Source: Pinus tabuliformis (taxonomy: Eukaryota; Streptophyta; Pinopsida; Pinales; Pinaceae). From it: a DNA stretch of 64,000 bases. This document shows positions 47,149 through 59,520 of the stretch, one piece after another (within the stretch, counting starts at the first letter, position 1; each line of letters begins with the position of its first letter). The notes under the pieces are model-generated. The model made no database searches. It saw only the letters and a list, made by a program, of their open reading frames with translations, and was not told where the DNA came from. The stretch covers positions 828,537,503 through 828,601,502 of the forward strand of contig CM062819.1 of the NCBI GenBank assembly GCA_031772625.1. Reading direction: 5' to 3'. The position numbers and the translations under genes were made by a program.

Positions 47149-47876
47149 ATGAAAGAGAATCGAGTATTGTAAATTCGTTTTCGTTAAAATTCACATGATA
47201 TATTAGGAGGAAACTCCCTAAAGTAAAAGGAATAATTTATGGGTTATCACGCAAGGGTTTTAATAATCAAGGAAAGAGGGGCTTTACAAGAATAGAGAAA
47301 ATTTGGGATTATGGACAACTACTACTTGCATGCATTCTTTTTTTTTTTATCTATTTAAATTAAATTATTTCACTTCATTAAAAATAAATAAAAAAATAAA
47401 AATATGGATTAATTTAATTAAGGTAAAATAAAAAATTTCTCTTTTAAAACCCCATGTTGTGTACAGTTACAAAGCTTTCCATGCCTCCATGGGCTCTACT
47501 TGAGAATCCCCAACAATTCCCAAGAAATTTGATTATAAATAATTGGGTGGTCTCTGGATTAAGAAAATTGGAATAAACAACCAGTAAAGATGCAGGGGAC
47601 AACAAGAAGGAGCCCGGATATGAAAATATGTACATGATAAGATTAGCTGTGGAGATTACTCATAGGAATGACTTTAAAAATGAACACCATCAAAATATAA
47701 CTATGCAGTAAGTATGCACTAAATAAAAATTTACGTGTATAGCGAGGGTTTGTAGAAAAAATATGCGGCCTCCTGGAAGTAACTTCAAAACAAGTCAAGT
47801 TAAAAATTCCAACAAAATAATTTTTTTCTAAGATGCTCATAGGCCCTAAGGGTTGAGCCAAAACTCTGATACCATA

Positions 47877-48311
47877 TGTAAGAGCCCTCAATCAACGTAC
47901 TACTGCCAATGACTCCTATGTCTTAGAACACCATTCTCCCAAGAGAATGAAAGATAGAATCTCGGAGAGATGGAATGCCTCCCATCCTCCTCACCATCTA
48001 ATAAATAGAGCAAACATTGGATGGGAACCACATGCACACACTCCATGTGTCTACATGCGACTTTGATTTTTAGCTTTCTTGTTTTATTTCTTTACTTTTC
48101 TTTTTTAGAGCTTTAGTATAGTTATTACTATTTATTATTTTTATTTATTTTCTTGTATATTTTAAATATCATTTATTATTTAACATTTATGATTTATTAT
48201 TTTTATTATTTATTATTAAATGATTTATTATTTATTATTTATATTATTATTATTTATTATTTATTATTATATTATTATTTATTATTTATTATTAAGGGGA
48301 GGGATATTACA
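47877..48311 (-). repeat. P right LTR (minus strand)
   Basis: This 435-bp LTR on the minus strand runs TGTAATATCCC to GGGCTCTTACA and is followed by a PBS. It matches S1 up to GATTGAGGGCTC, then ends, whereas S1 continues for about 250 bp more. Two LTR subtypes, or a deletion, would explain this. Confidence 0.82.
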
Positions 48312-48901
48312 AACTCTTGTTTAATTTGATGAAGTGTCAATCATGCTTCTTGATTACATGTCTATGATAAAAGACTACATAATGACTTATGTGGAACATA
48401 AACATGATGGCACGCCCTACCTCGAATGATCTTCATGATGACACCACATGATGACAAACTTCCAATATGTTGAAGGAAACAAGGTGATGAAGAAGGCAAG
48501 CATGATGGTGACCCTACATTGAAGAAGGAAAGAACATAATAATGGTGACCCTATGAAGACAAGGACATGACAAGGACAAGATTACTAACGAAGGAATCAC
48601 CATGAAGAAGCCCTACACTTTATTTATGCACTCATAAAGGACCAGTCACATTAAAAATTATTTTTGACCTCCTTAGAAGCAGAATCTCACCATGGGACCT
48701 TCACCATCTTAAAGAGCATAAGTTTTCATTTCCAACAAGATAGTACTTAGCCTGAAACTCCAAGCGGTTTGGGAGAAGTGAACTTTTGAAGTTAAGTTAT
48801 TAATTTTGGACATGGAGCCAACCTATGCTAGAGTCCTCATGTTGGCCTACCGATAGAGACATGCCTATTCATTTAGCATGACAAAAACCCTATATATTTG
48901 G

Positions 48902-50428
48902 TGTTGGCATTTTGGCACAGGTGTGGCGCTACGATCCAGGTGTTGTCCTTGATGGCAACTCTCTTTGATGACAGATCTCAGTTCAGACTACAAGTATGAA
49001 GAGAAATTTCATATACGCAGGTTCATTAAGCCCAAGTTGCGTATACACGCAGGTCCTCTATACACTACGTCGCGGATACGCTGGTTAGCCATATACGAAG
49101 TCGCGTATACACGCAGCTACATGAACAGAAAAGTGCGTACATGTCGAGAAGCTTCCCTTTGGTCCGTGGTAGTTAGTCCTCGGTACTTGAACCTATGTCT
49201 TTGGACCAAAGTATCTCGACAGACGTGTTGATCCCTAGTTTTGAAGTTGATGGTATTGGATTTCTATGGTTTTGGCCCTTGGTATTGAGCAAGGCCTAAG
49301 GCTATATAAGGAGAAGAAGATCATTAGGCAAAGACAATGGAAAAAGTCTTGAATATCTGATAAAGAAAGAGATCTTGTATGCAGGTTCTGGGTTGCTTGA
49401 TCTAAGCTAAGGAGAGATCACACTGGTTGACGGAAGACTAGATCTAAGGATAGATCGGGATCAAATGGTTTGAAATTAACTATCGGTATATGGTTGATTA
49501 CGCATATCTTTAGATCTGCATACTGACGCAATGTTATGTTCTGAAGTATGACTGATGTCTGGTACAGCTGCAAGTTATGAGAAATTATCTTTAGATCTGT
49601 ACGCAGGTTGTCTTTGGTAAAAGCGCGTGTATACACAGGTTGATTTCATTGAAGTAGCGTATATCTTTTGAAGCTTAATTTTTGGGGTTGCAGTTGGGTC
49701 TGACTGTTATTGCAGAGGTTCTGTAGTCTGCTCTGTGTTCTGGTGACTGGGTGTTGACAGGGTTTCAGTGGTTCAGTGATTCAAAGATTGATGATGCTAG
49801 TATTGGTTGTTTTGAGCTTCAATGACTTATGAATGAATTGTGGTCTTCAGATTGTAATGTTGTGCTTCAGGAGTATCCAGTCTGAAAATTGATGAAAAGT
49901 GGTACCTGAAGGAAAGAAGATTGTAGGGCAGCACCTACATACTAGTATCTTAGCTAGTACAAGAGCAAAGGGGGTTGGAGCTCCCTTCCAAGAGAGTTTG
50001 GAGAACGAGAGAAGGTTGTAGCCTTCTGCAGGTTGTAGCCTGCGTACTGGTATAAGGCTGCACCAGTACAAAAGATTGTAAACTGAAGTTTCTTATTAAA
50101 GAAAGATAGAGACGACTTGCAGCAGGTGGTTTTCACCCACATTGGGTTTCCACCTTATATCATGGTGTTCATGTGTGTGGCTTTTGTGTGATGATCTGTT
50201 CTGTTATACTGCATCTATTTTATCTGTAATATGGTTAATAATGTTCTGATGCTGAAGATAAACTAACTAAATCATAAGATTTCTGGTTATACGCTGGTTG
50301 CTTTAGATACAGTAGCGTGTACACGCTGGTTCACTTAACTGAAGTAGCGTATATGTTTCTGAGTATTGAAAAAGCTTTATTGATCTGATAATACTGATTC
50401 ACCCCCCCTCTCAGTATTATTTCCAACA
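48902..50428 (+). repeat. C3 5' LTR
   Basis: It starts TGTTGGCATTTTGGCAC and ends CAGTATTATTTCCAACA. About ten GTATAC-centred motifs occur (for instance at about 49034, 49080, 49107, 49628, 50290 and 50320), often as GCGTATAC or GTATACACGC followed by AGGTT or TGGTT. The C-run before the end is seven bases. Confidence 0.95.
49303..49309 (+). promoter_or_regulatory. TATA box of C3 5' LTR
   Basis: TATATAA lies in a context (CTATATAAGG) typical of plant Pol II promoters, about 400 bases into the LTR. The same box is at 56607-56613 in the 3' LTR. Transcription would start some 30 bases downstream. Confidence 0.7.
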
Positions 50429-50430
50429 AT

Positions 50431-50442
50431 TGGTATCAGAGC
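50431..50442 (+). promoter_or_regulatory. C3 primer binding site
   Basis: TGGTATCAGAGC lies two bases after the LTR, complementary to the 3' end of initiator tRNA-Met. Confidence 0.95.
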
Positions 50443-50487
50443 AGGTCCTTCAGAGAAGCTTGATCGCTTGAAGGTAGATCGTTCATC

Positions 50488-53400
50488 ATGAGCAACTACG
50501 AGAAAGAAGCATCAATCAGGCCACCGGTTTTTGATGGGACAAACTTCAATTATTGGAAGGTAAGAGTTACTGCCTATCTTCAATCTCTTGGTACAGAAGT
50601 TTGGGACATCGTAGAGTCAGGTTACACTTTTCCTTCAGCTACTCCTACAGATCCAGCCGAGAAAAAGAAGTATGAAACAAATGCGAAAGCAGTCAGTACT
50701 CTATTAGGATGTATATCCCAATCGGAATTCATGAAGGTAATGCACTATAAATCCGCAAAAGAAATATGGGACAAAATTGTCACGAGCTATGAAGGAGACG
50801 AACAGGTAAAGCGTGCTAAACTTCAAACTCTCAGGATTAAGTATGAGACTCTCAGAATGTATAATGATGAAAGTGTGGCTAACTATTTCCTTAGGGTAGA
50901 TGAGATTGTTAATTGCATGAAAAACTTGGGTGAAGAAATAAAATAGGCTATTGTGGTTGAAAAGGTTCTAAGATCATTGTCCCCCAAATTTGAATCTAAA
51001 GTGTCTGCAATAGAAGAAAAGGAAAATCTACGAATTCTTACTATGTCTCAGCTTCACGGAATTCTAACTGCTTATGAAATGAGAAAAGGAGGTCCTTCAG
51101 ACAGAAGAGAAGCTTCTTTCAAAGCTTCAGGCAAAGAAGATTATTATGAAGCAAGTCACGTGCCAGAAGATGAAGAAGAAGAATCAAATTTTGTCAGAAA
51201 TCTTCAAAGGGGTTCTGGAAGGTTCAGAGGTAAGTTACCCTTTAAATGCTTTGCTTGTGGAAGAGTAGGTCATTATGCTGCCAAATGTCCTCACAAAGAT
51301 AAGAATGACAAGGGAAAGGAACCTGTTAAATGGAACAAGAAACAGAATGAAAAGAAGAAAAGCTATTACACTCATGAAGATAGTGATGGTCTTTCAAATA
51401 GTGACGAAGATGAACAGGGTTATAGATATAAACTTTTAATGGCTTTTGAAGATGATGACTACATGGATGCTATAGATGTAGAAGGCTTTTATGAAGAAAT
51501 GAATAATCTCAAAGTTTGCGTAGAAGAGAAAAGTGCTATTATTGATTCTCTACAATGTCAACTGGCAGAAAAGGAAAAACATCTTGAAAAATTGGAATGT
51601 GAGATTGTTTGTCTTAGAAAGGAGATTGAGAAAACAAAAGCGATTAATCTTAAATTTGTTAAAGGATCTGAAACCTTGGATGAGATTATCAATGTGCAGC
51701 GTTCTCCTCTGATCAAGACAGGTCTGGGATATAATGGAGAAACATCTCAAGCTTCTACCTCTAAAAGTTATCTTGATGCAGCAAGGAGGAGTGAGCAAAG
51801 ACCAAACAAAAGTCATCAGGTGAATCAGGGACAGTTTACCTCAAGAACAAATAAAGACTATCAAGAAATTCGGGGACAAGCTACCTTAAGGACAAACAGA
51901 AGCTACAATCAGCCACAGGTAAAATCTTCCCAATTTGCCCCAAGAATGGATGTCAATAGAAGCTACAATCGTTTGGATGATAGATCTGATTATCGGAGAA
52001 ATTTCTTTAATGGCCAATGTTTTTCTTGCCATAACTTCGGTCATAAAGCAGCTCAATGTGTTGCCTATAAGACAATCATGACTAGAGAAGCTCAAAAGCA
52101 AAGAAGTATGACTGGAACCATGAAAAGGACTTATAACAACTTTTCGGTTCTTGAAAATGAAGTTGAATGCTCTATTTGTAATAACTTTGGTCATGAAGAC
52201 TCTGAATGCAGGAGCAGGTTCTGGAAGACAACTCAGAAGGAACAGACCTCAAATGTCAGAACATGGAGAATAAAAGAACCGCAACCAGAAAGATGTGGGA
52301 TAGCCTTTTATGCAGAAGGTCAAGAAAGTCTATGGTACATTGACAGCGGATGTTTGAAGCATATGAAAGGGGACAAAGAAAAACTTGAATCATATACTAC
52401 ATTGGAAAAGGGAAAGAAAGTTTCTTTTGGAAACGATATCTCTGCAGCTATAAAAGGAAAAGGTGTTGCTCCATTGAAAGAGAAGGTCAAAGCTGGAAAT
52501 GTTTTGTACATCGATGGATTGAAGCATAATCTTCTGAGTGTCAGTCAGATGTGCGATCAAGGAACAGAGGTAATATTTAGATCAAATGGATGTTGTGTTC
52601 GTGATCTTGATACAGGTGAAACAGTGATCAAAGGAAGAAGGACTCCAAATAATCTATACATATTTGAAGAAAAACAACAACAATGCTATTTGAGCAAGAA
52701 TTATGAACATTGGCTATGGCATCGGAGGTTGGGGCATCTAAGCTTTCCACAAATAAGGAAAGCATGCAAATATCAGGCAGTTCGTGATCTTCCAGATATC
52801 AAAATTCCAGACAACACCATATGCAAATCATGTTAGTTTGGAAAGCAAACCAGAACTAATTTTCCTGAGAAGGAAGGATTAGCTAGCATGCCTCTTGAGC
52901 TAGTACATACAGATATATGTGGTCCATTCAGAAAAAGAACACCTCGAGGAGAAGAATATTTGATATTATTCATTGACGATTTCTCCAGGTTTGTCTGGTT
53001 AGGACTTTTGAAGCACAAAGATGAAGCATTCGAAAAATTCAAATCCTTCAAAGCCTTGGCTGAAAATGAATCAGGACACAAAATTAAGTGCCTCAGATCT
53101 GACAGAGGTGGGGAGTTTACTTCAAATGAATTTTTTTATTTCTGTGAAGAACATGGGATAAGAAGAGAATTCTCTGCAGCTAGAACTCCTCAGCAAAATG
53201 GAGTTGTGGAAAGAATGAACAGAACAATCCAACAAATGGCTCGTGCTATGCTTGATGAATCAGGTACTCCCGCAACTTTCTGGGGTGAAGTTGCACATGC
53301 TGCGGTTATTATTCTCAACAAAACAAATGTCCGAGTAAACAGCACTCAAACTCCTCATGAGCTCTGGTCTGGTAAGACTCCTTCGGTGAAGCACTTCAAA

Positions 53401-55380
53401 ATCTTTGGGAGCAAGTGTTATATTAAGAATACTGATGAGCAACTTGGCAAACTTGAACCAAGAGTAGATGAAGGCATTCTTCTTGGTTATTCTCCACATA
53501 GCAAGGCATACAAGTGCTACAATAAAAGACTTGGCAGAATTGTTGACAGCATTGATGTTGTGGTTGATGAGAAGGGATACATTCTTAGGCAAGTTCATCA
53601 TGAAGACATCGAAGAAGATGAAGGCTATCCTCAAAGACAGAATGATGAAGAAGAATCTCAAGAAGAAGAAGAACCTCAAGAAGAACCAGAGGAGCAGACA
53701 AGAATAGAAGAGAAGACTCCATCCAGATATGTTCAGAAGAATCATCCAGAATCTCATATTGTGGGGCAGAAAGAAGCAGGAGTACAAACAAGAAGAACAA
53801 TTGCGGAAGCTTCAAGCTATTTGGCATTACTCTCTTCCACTGAACCACAAAATGTGAAAGAGGCATGCAAAGATGAATGTTGGGTCAAAGCAATGGATGA
53901 AGAACTTGAGCAGATCGAAAAGAAAAACACTTGGGAATTGGTCCCTAGACCAAAAGATAAGAATGTCATAGGGACAAAATGGGTCTTCAAAAATAAGTTG
54001 AATGAAAATGGAGAAGTAATTAAAAACAAGGCCAGACTTGTTTGTAAAGGATATGCGCAGCAAGAAGGAATAGATTTTGAAGAGACTTTTGCTCCTGTTG
54101 CAAGACTTGAGGCCATCTGAATGTTCCTTGCTCTCTCAAGCTTTCAAAACTTCAAGGTATTTCAAATGGACGTGAAATCAGCCTTTCTGAATGGAGACTT
54201 AGAAGAAGAAGTATATATTGAGCAGCCAGATGGTTTCATTCTTGGGAATGATCCAAACCTTGTGTGCAGATTGAAAAAGGCTCTCTATGGTCTCAAACAA
54301 GCTCCAAGGGCTTGGTACTATCGTTTGGACAAATATCTTCACCAACAAGGTTTTTCAAAAGGATCAGCAGATAGCAATCTCTATATGAAAGTTGAAAATA
54401 ACAAATTGCTAATACTTGTTGTGTATGTAGATGATATTATCTTTGGCAGCAATGAAAAGGCTATGAGTCAAAACTTTGCCTTGGTTATGCAGAAAGAATT
54501 TGAAATGTCATTACTTGGAGAATTGACATACTTTCTTGGATTGCAAATCCAACAAAATGAAGGAGGTATTTTCTTGTCTCAAACCAAGTACCTCAAGCAG
54601 ATCTTGAAGAAGTATGGCATGGAAGATTCAAAGCCAGTTTGTACCCCCATGGTTACAGGATGCAGCCTCAGTGCAAATGATGAATCAGTAGCAGTTCACC
54701 AACCAACTTATAGATCCATGATTGGGAGTTTGCTTTATTTGACAGGTACCCGACCAAATATTATGCATGTAGTAGGAATTGTTGGAAGATTTCAAGCCAA
54801 CCCAAAGGAAACTCATCTTCAGGCAGTCAAAAGAATCTTCAAGTATCTTCAAGGGACTCAAAACTATGGCTTATGGTATCCTAGAGATACAGATCTCACT
54901 CTTCATGCTTACACAAATGCAGATTGGGCCGGAAGTGTTGATGACAGGAAAAGCACAAGTGGTGGTGCTTTCTTCATGGGTTCCAGATTAGTATCTTGGT
55001 TCAGCAAGAAATAGAGTTCAATTGCTTTATCTACAGCTGAAGCAAAATATGTGGCTGCGGCATCTTGTTGCACACAACTTCTTTGGATGATGCAGACCTT
55101 GCCGGATTTTCAAATCACTTGCACTCCACCAGTCTCTATCTTATGTGATAATACAAGTGCAATCAGCATTTCAAAGAATCCAGTCATGCATTCAAAGACC
55201 AAGCACATACCAATCAAGTACCATTTTCTTCGGGAACAAGTGCTTGAGCAGAAGGTCAAGTTGGAGTATGTTCCTTCTAAGGAACAAGTTGTTGATATTC
55301 TCACAAAACCACTGCCCAGGGAAACTTTTGAATATCTCAGACAAAAGCTGGGAGTAGTTGATGCTTCATCCTGCTGTTGA
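50488..55380 (+). pseudogene. C3 gag-pol polyprotein (one frame, four stops)
   Basis: One frame of 1631 codons including its final stop has no frameshift but has stops at codons 153 (TAG, 50944), 783 (TAG, 52834), 1211 (TGA, 54118) and 1509 (TAG, 55012). Gag spans ~1-590: N-terminal FDGTNFNYWKVR, knuckles CFACGRVGHYAAKC (~254), CFSCHNFGHKAAQC (~511) and CSICNNFGHEDSEC (~561), with a helical segment between the first two. Protease: WYIDSGC, Asp at ~619. Pre-integrase HWLWHRRLGH...CKSC (~740-782). Integrase: Asp in HTDICGP (~809), Asp in RSDRGGEF, Glu in [46 protein letters not shown] (~1313-1316). RNase H: ADWAGSVDDRKSTSGG, then CDNTSAISISKN. At least the last three stops fall where C2 or the motif has Gln or Arg, and arise by a single C-to-T change. 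Confidence 0.93.
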
Positions 55381-56205
55381 AGCTTGTCTGTTCTACAGAA
55401 AAGTTGGTATACGCAAGTTACATAAGGGATATCCGCGTATATACGCCGATTTATGCTGGGAAAGTCGCGTGTATAATGTGCGCGTGTTGTAGAAAGCATA
55501 TTCGCGTACATACGTTGTTTTATGCAGGAGAAGTCGCGTATATGGAGTTCTGAACAGCAAGGGCAGACTCTGGCTGGAGAAGGTCCGAGATGGGTATGCC
55601 AGAATTCTTCAGGCACAGTTTCAGGAGGTGCAGCAGGCACAGGTTCAGGGGGAACAGCTTAAAGTCTCATAAAGCATTGTTGGCATTTAGATGCTTTTGG
55701 TTCTAGTACACAACTGTTGTTGGTTTCAGGAGAAGGAGCTCAGAAGGAAATCTTGGTTGCTGATCTAAAAGATGTTTATCAGATGCTACTTGTGACTTTC
55801 ATAAGTCTTGGTCTAGATTTGTGTCTCTATGTCATGTATTTTTTTGTGATATCTCTTTTATGGTGTCAAGGTCATGTAACGGCCTATGTTGGTTTCCCCA
55901 CTATGCCTGGGATGAATGATGTAATATAATTTGTTGTTTCTGATGTATCCCCTCTTGATTGGGAGTATGGATGTATGTATTGGGTCTTTTGGTGATAGGA
56001 AGGTCCCTTATGGTGTATAAGTCTTGGTTCTTTTGAAGAACATCTTTTGCAGATCTTGCCTACAGTCAGGGGGAGCATGTTTCAGCACAGCCAAGCAGAG
56101 ATATCAGCATGTACTCAGGGGGAGCACAGCCCTTTGCCCTTGATGACAAAGGGGGAGAATGATTCTAAGGATCTTGGGGTTGCCATCAAGTCCAAAGGGG
56201 GAGAT
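55381..56205 (+). other. C3 3' non-coding region with GTATAC motifs and four polypurine blocks
   Basis: The first ~170 bp carry five GTATAC or CGTATA-type motifs (55408-55540). AGGGGGAG blocks follow at about 56067, 56118, 56149 and 56195; the last, AAAGGGGGAGAT, directly precedes the LTR and is the expected primer tract. No env-like reading frame is visible. Confidence 0.75.
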
Positions 56206-57746
56206 TGTTGGCATTTTGGCACAGGTGTGGCGCTACGATCCAGGTGTTGTCCTTGATGGCAACTCTCTTTGATGACAGATCTCAGTTCAGACTACAAGTA
56301 TGAAGAGAAATTTCATATACACAGGTTCATTAAGCCCAAGTTGCGTATACACGCAGGTCCTCTATACACTACGTCGCGGATACGCTGGTTAGCCATATAC
56401 GAAGTCGCGTATACATGCAGCTACATGAACAGAAAAGTGCGTACATGTCGAGAAGCTTCCCTTTGGTCCGTGGTAGTTAGTCCTCGGTACTTGAACCTAT
56501 GTCTTTGGACCAAAGTATCTCGACAGACGTGTTGATCCCTAGTTTTGAAGTTGATGGTATTGGATTTCTATGGTTTTGGCCCTTGGTATTGAGCAAGGCC
56601 TAAGGCTATATAAGGAGAAGAAGATCATTAGGCAAAGACAATGGAAAAAGTCTTGAATATCTGATAAAGAAAGAGATCTTGTATGCAGGTTCTGGGTTGC
56701 TTGATCTAAGCTAAGGAGAGATCACACTGGTTGACGGAAGACTAGATCTAAGGATAGATCGGGATCAAATGGTTTGAAATTAACTATCGGTATATGGTTG
56801 ATTACGCATATCTTTAGATCTGCATACTGACGCAATGTTATGTTCTGAAGTATGACTGATGTCTGGTACAGCTGCAAGTTATGAGAAATTATTTTTAGAT
56901 CTGTACGCAGGTTGTCTTTGGTAAAAGCGCGTGTATACGCAGGTTGATTTCATTGAAGTAGCGTATATCTTTTGAAGCTTAATTTTTGGGGTTGCAGTTG
57001 GGTCTGACTGTTATTGCAGAGGTTCTGTAGTCTGCTCTGTGTTCTGGTGGCTGGGTGTTGACAGGGTTTCAGTGGTTCAGTGATTCAAAGATTGATGATG
57101 CTAGTATTGGTTGTTTTGAGCTTCAATGACTTGTGAATGAATTGTGGTCTTCAGATTGTAATGTTGTGCTTCAGGAGTATCCAGTCTGAAAATTGATGAA
57201 AAGTGGTACCTGAAGGAAAGAAGATTGTAGGGCAGCACCTACGTACTAGTATCTTAGCTAGTACAAGAGCAAAGGGGGTTGGAGCTCCCTTCCAAGAGAG
57301 TTTGGAGAACGAGAGAAGGTTGTAGCCTTCTGCAGGTTGTAGCCTGCGTACTGGTATAAGGCTGCACCAGTACAAAAGATTGTAAACTGAAGTTTCTTAT
57401 TAAAGAAAGATAGAGACGACTTGCAGCAGGTGGTTTTCACCCACATTGGGTTTCCACCTTATATCATGGTGTTTATGTGTGTGGCTTTTGTGTGATGATC
57501 TGTTCTATTATACTGCATCTATTTTATCTGTAATATGGTTAATAATGTTCTAATGCTGAAGATAAACTAACTAAATCATAAGATTTCTGGTTATACGCTG
57601 GTTGCTTTAGATACAGTAGCGTGTACACGCTGGTTCACTTAATTGAAGTAGCGTATATGTTTCTGAGTATTGAAAAAGCTTTATTGATCTGATAATACTG
57701 ATTCACCCCCCCCCCCCCCCCCCCCCTCTCAGTATTATTTCCAACA
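56206..57746 (+). repeat. C3 3' LTR
   Basis: It is nearly identical to 48902-50428. The main difference is a C-run of 21 bases (57706-57726) against 7 in the 5' LTR, which could be real slippage or a sequencing or assembly error. TATA box at 56607-56613. Confidence 0.95.
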
Positions 57747-59520
57747 TTTGGCCTCCGACTTCATTCTTTCACTATAATTTTTGGTCAAGATTTCAGAGAA
57801 GATATAAAACAACAAAAAGAGTTCACAACTCATGAACTAAGAAGGTCGAGGAGGAGAGTTTAGGTTAAATCTATGATTGGGTTATCTTGAATACCTCGGA
57901 CCTGTAGAAGTGAAAACCTCATAACCTTACTTGTGAATTCGGATTGGTGATCATTGTTGGAGACTCATTGAAATATTGTTGTGAAGTGAAGGCTTAGGGA
58001 TCAGACTTGAGCATATCTATGACAAGAGAACAGTCAGACTAGATCAGAACCTCGTACCTATGGGACAACCTACAATTGAGTGCTCAAATTAGTTGTAGAG
58101 GCTTGGACAGGCAATGATACTTGTTTATAGCTCAGATTTGTGATAGGTCTGCTTATGGAGCTTAAATATTGAAGAAGGATGCTCAAACAGTCATCCCTCG
58201 AGTTCAAAATAGTGTTGTGGAGAGGCTCGAAGGTGCTCGGACCTATGGTTTTCATGTTGTGGTTTGAAGGCTTAGTTTCAAGCTCGGACAAACCTATTGG
58301 AGGCTCATTGAAGCTCAGACATGTGGATAGTTACAGTGGATGGCTCGGATTTGTGGACAATTACATGTGAGGGCTCAGACATGTGATCAGTCACCTCGGA
58401 GGCTTGGTTTTAGGGCTCAGTGCTATAACCTCACACAGTGATTTAGACTTTGGTTGGTATACATCACTTTAGTCATCAAGGTTTGGGTATCTCTGCCTCG
58501 AAGTATATTTCAAACCATCACTGTGGTGCAAAATAATAATTGGTGCAACAACCCACATTATAGAAGCTCAGTTGTTTGACTATGGTGTAAGATCCTTGAC
58601 TGTGATATGAAATAGCTTGCACTAAGGTGCAGTTTCAGTGGCTCGACTTCATTCAGCATTGGACATAGTTTTGGAGCTCGGAACATTGTGAAGACCTCAA
58701 CCTTAGACTTCATTTTTGGACCAAAATTTGAACCATATTCTCGGTCCTGTAGCAGCGTATCAAAATTCGGATCAGTAAATTGGTGCAGCATGGTGCCAGA
58801 ATATTATTGCTGAAGTTTTGGTGCAGTAAGGATACTGGTGAAGTTTTGGTGCAAAAGTCTTGGTGCAGTACTAAAATCTTGGTGCAATGTTGAAGTCTTA
58901 GTGTAAGAACATTGGTGCAGAATTGATGAAGAAGTGTGGTGCAGAATAGATGGTGCAGTATGGTGTATAAATCCTTGTGTAGAAGTATTGGAATAGTTTG
59001 AACAGTGGCCTGGTGCAGTGTGGTGCAATGACATTCGTAAAGAAGAATTTTCACAATCTAGTGTTGAATTCTTGGTGCAACAATGGTCCAATAGTCTTGA
59101 GATAATATGGTGTTGAAATATTGGTGCAGTGCAGAAGTCATGGTGCAAACTTTGGTGCAGACCTTTGGAGGTAACTTGAAGTAATCTTTGGGACTAACCT
59201 TGGACCATATTTGAAGAAGGTGCAGAACTATTATTAGAGCTGGTGTAGAACTTGGTGCAATTCATTGAAGACACATTGAAGTGTTGTATTGAAGATCATA
59301 ATGCAGTGTTGATGTCATGATGAGGTAACTTGAAGAGATTGATTGGATATTATAAATAACAGTGGTGACACTTTCTGTATGACAAGATTGTCATTGATGA
59401 TGTGACGTGGAGACTAAGTGAAGGGATAACTAAAGATTGACAGGGTTCGGTGAAGAAGACTTTGGGAGCCGTGAAACCAAACATATCTTGACAAAGTGAA
59501 GCTATAGGATTGGTTTCCTT

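Larger units (their letters stand above)
46623..48311. mobile_element. P: element with two inverted U3 ends
   Basis: Both outer ends are the same LTR start facing inward: TGTAATATTCCTCCCC at the left and its complement ...GGGAGGGATATTACA at the right, with a perfect TSD AACTC (46618-46622, 48312-48316). From the left: about 50 bp of LTR start; about 50 bp of internal 3' end with polypurine tract (AAAGGGGGAGAGTA, 46712-46725); a plus-strand LTR piece 46726-47148; about 715 bp of unique sequence; a minus-strand PBS TGGTATCAGAG (47864-47874); and a minus-strand LTR 47877-48311. So a 3' end in plus orientation is joined to a 5' end in minus orientation. It belongs to the S1 family. No coding frame is recognisable. 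Confidence 0.8.
48902..57746 (+). mobile_element. C3: full-length Copia (Sirevirus-like) element, young, four in-frame stops
   Basis: The LTRs at 48902-50428 and 56206-57746 have a perfect TSD TTTGG at 48897-48901 and 57747-57751. I count about eleven differences between the LTRs, all transitions, plus a longer C-run in the second, so the insertion is recent (about 0.7 percent). Order: PBS, gag-pol frame 50488-55380, about 825 bp non-coding with four polypurine blocks, 3' LTR. The initiator-Met PBS, three-knuckle gag, palindromic LTR motifs and multiple polypurine tracts fit Sireviruses. No env-like frame is seen. It sits in C1's 3' LTR. Confidence 0.96.

Noticed and set aside
53260..53787. 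Minus-strand frame of 175 codons inside C3
   Set aside because: Shadow of the C3 integrase frame on the other strand.
55381..56205. Search for an env-like gene after C3 pol, as in some Sireviruses
   Set aside because: Only short frames are present and the region is filled by polypurine blocks and GTATAC motifs.
57706..57726. Run of 21 C in the C3 3' LTR, considered as a functional G-quadruplex-type feature
   Set aside because: The twin LTR has only 7 C at the same place; slippage or sequencing error is the simpler reading.
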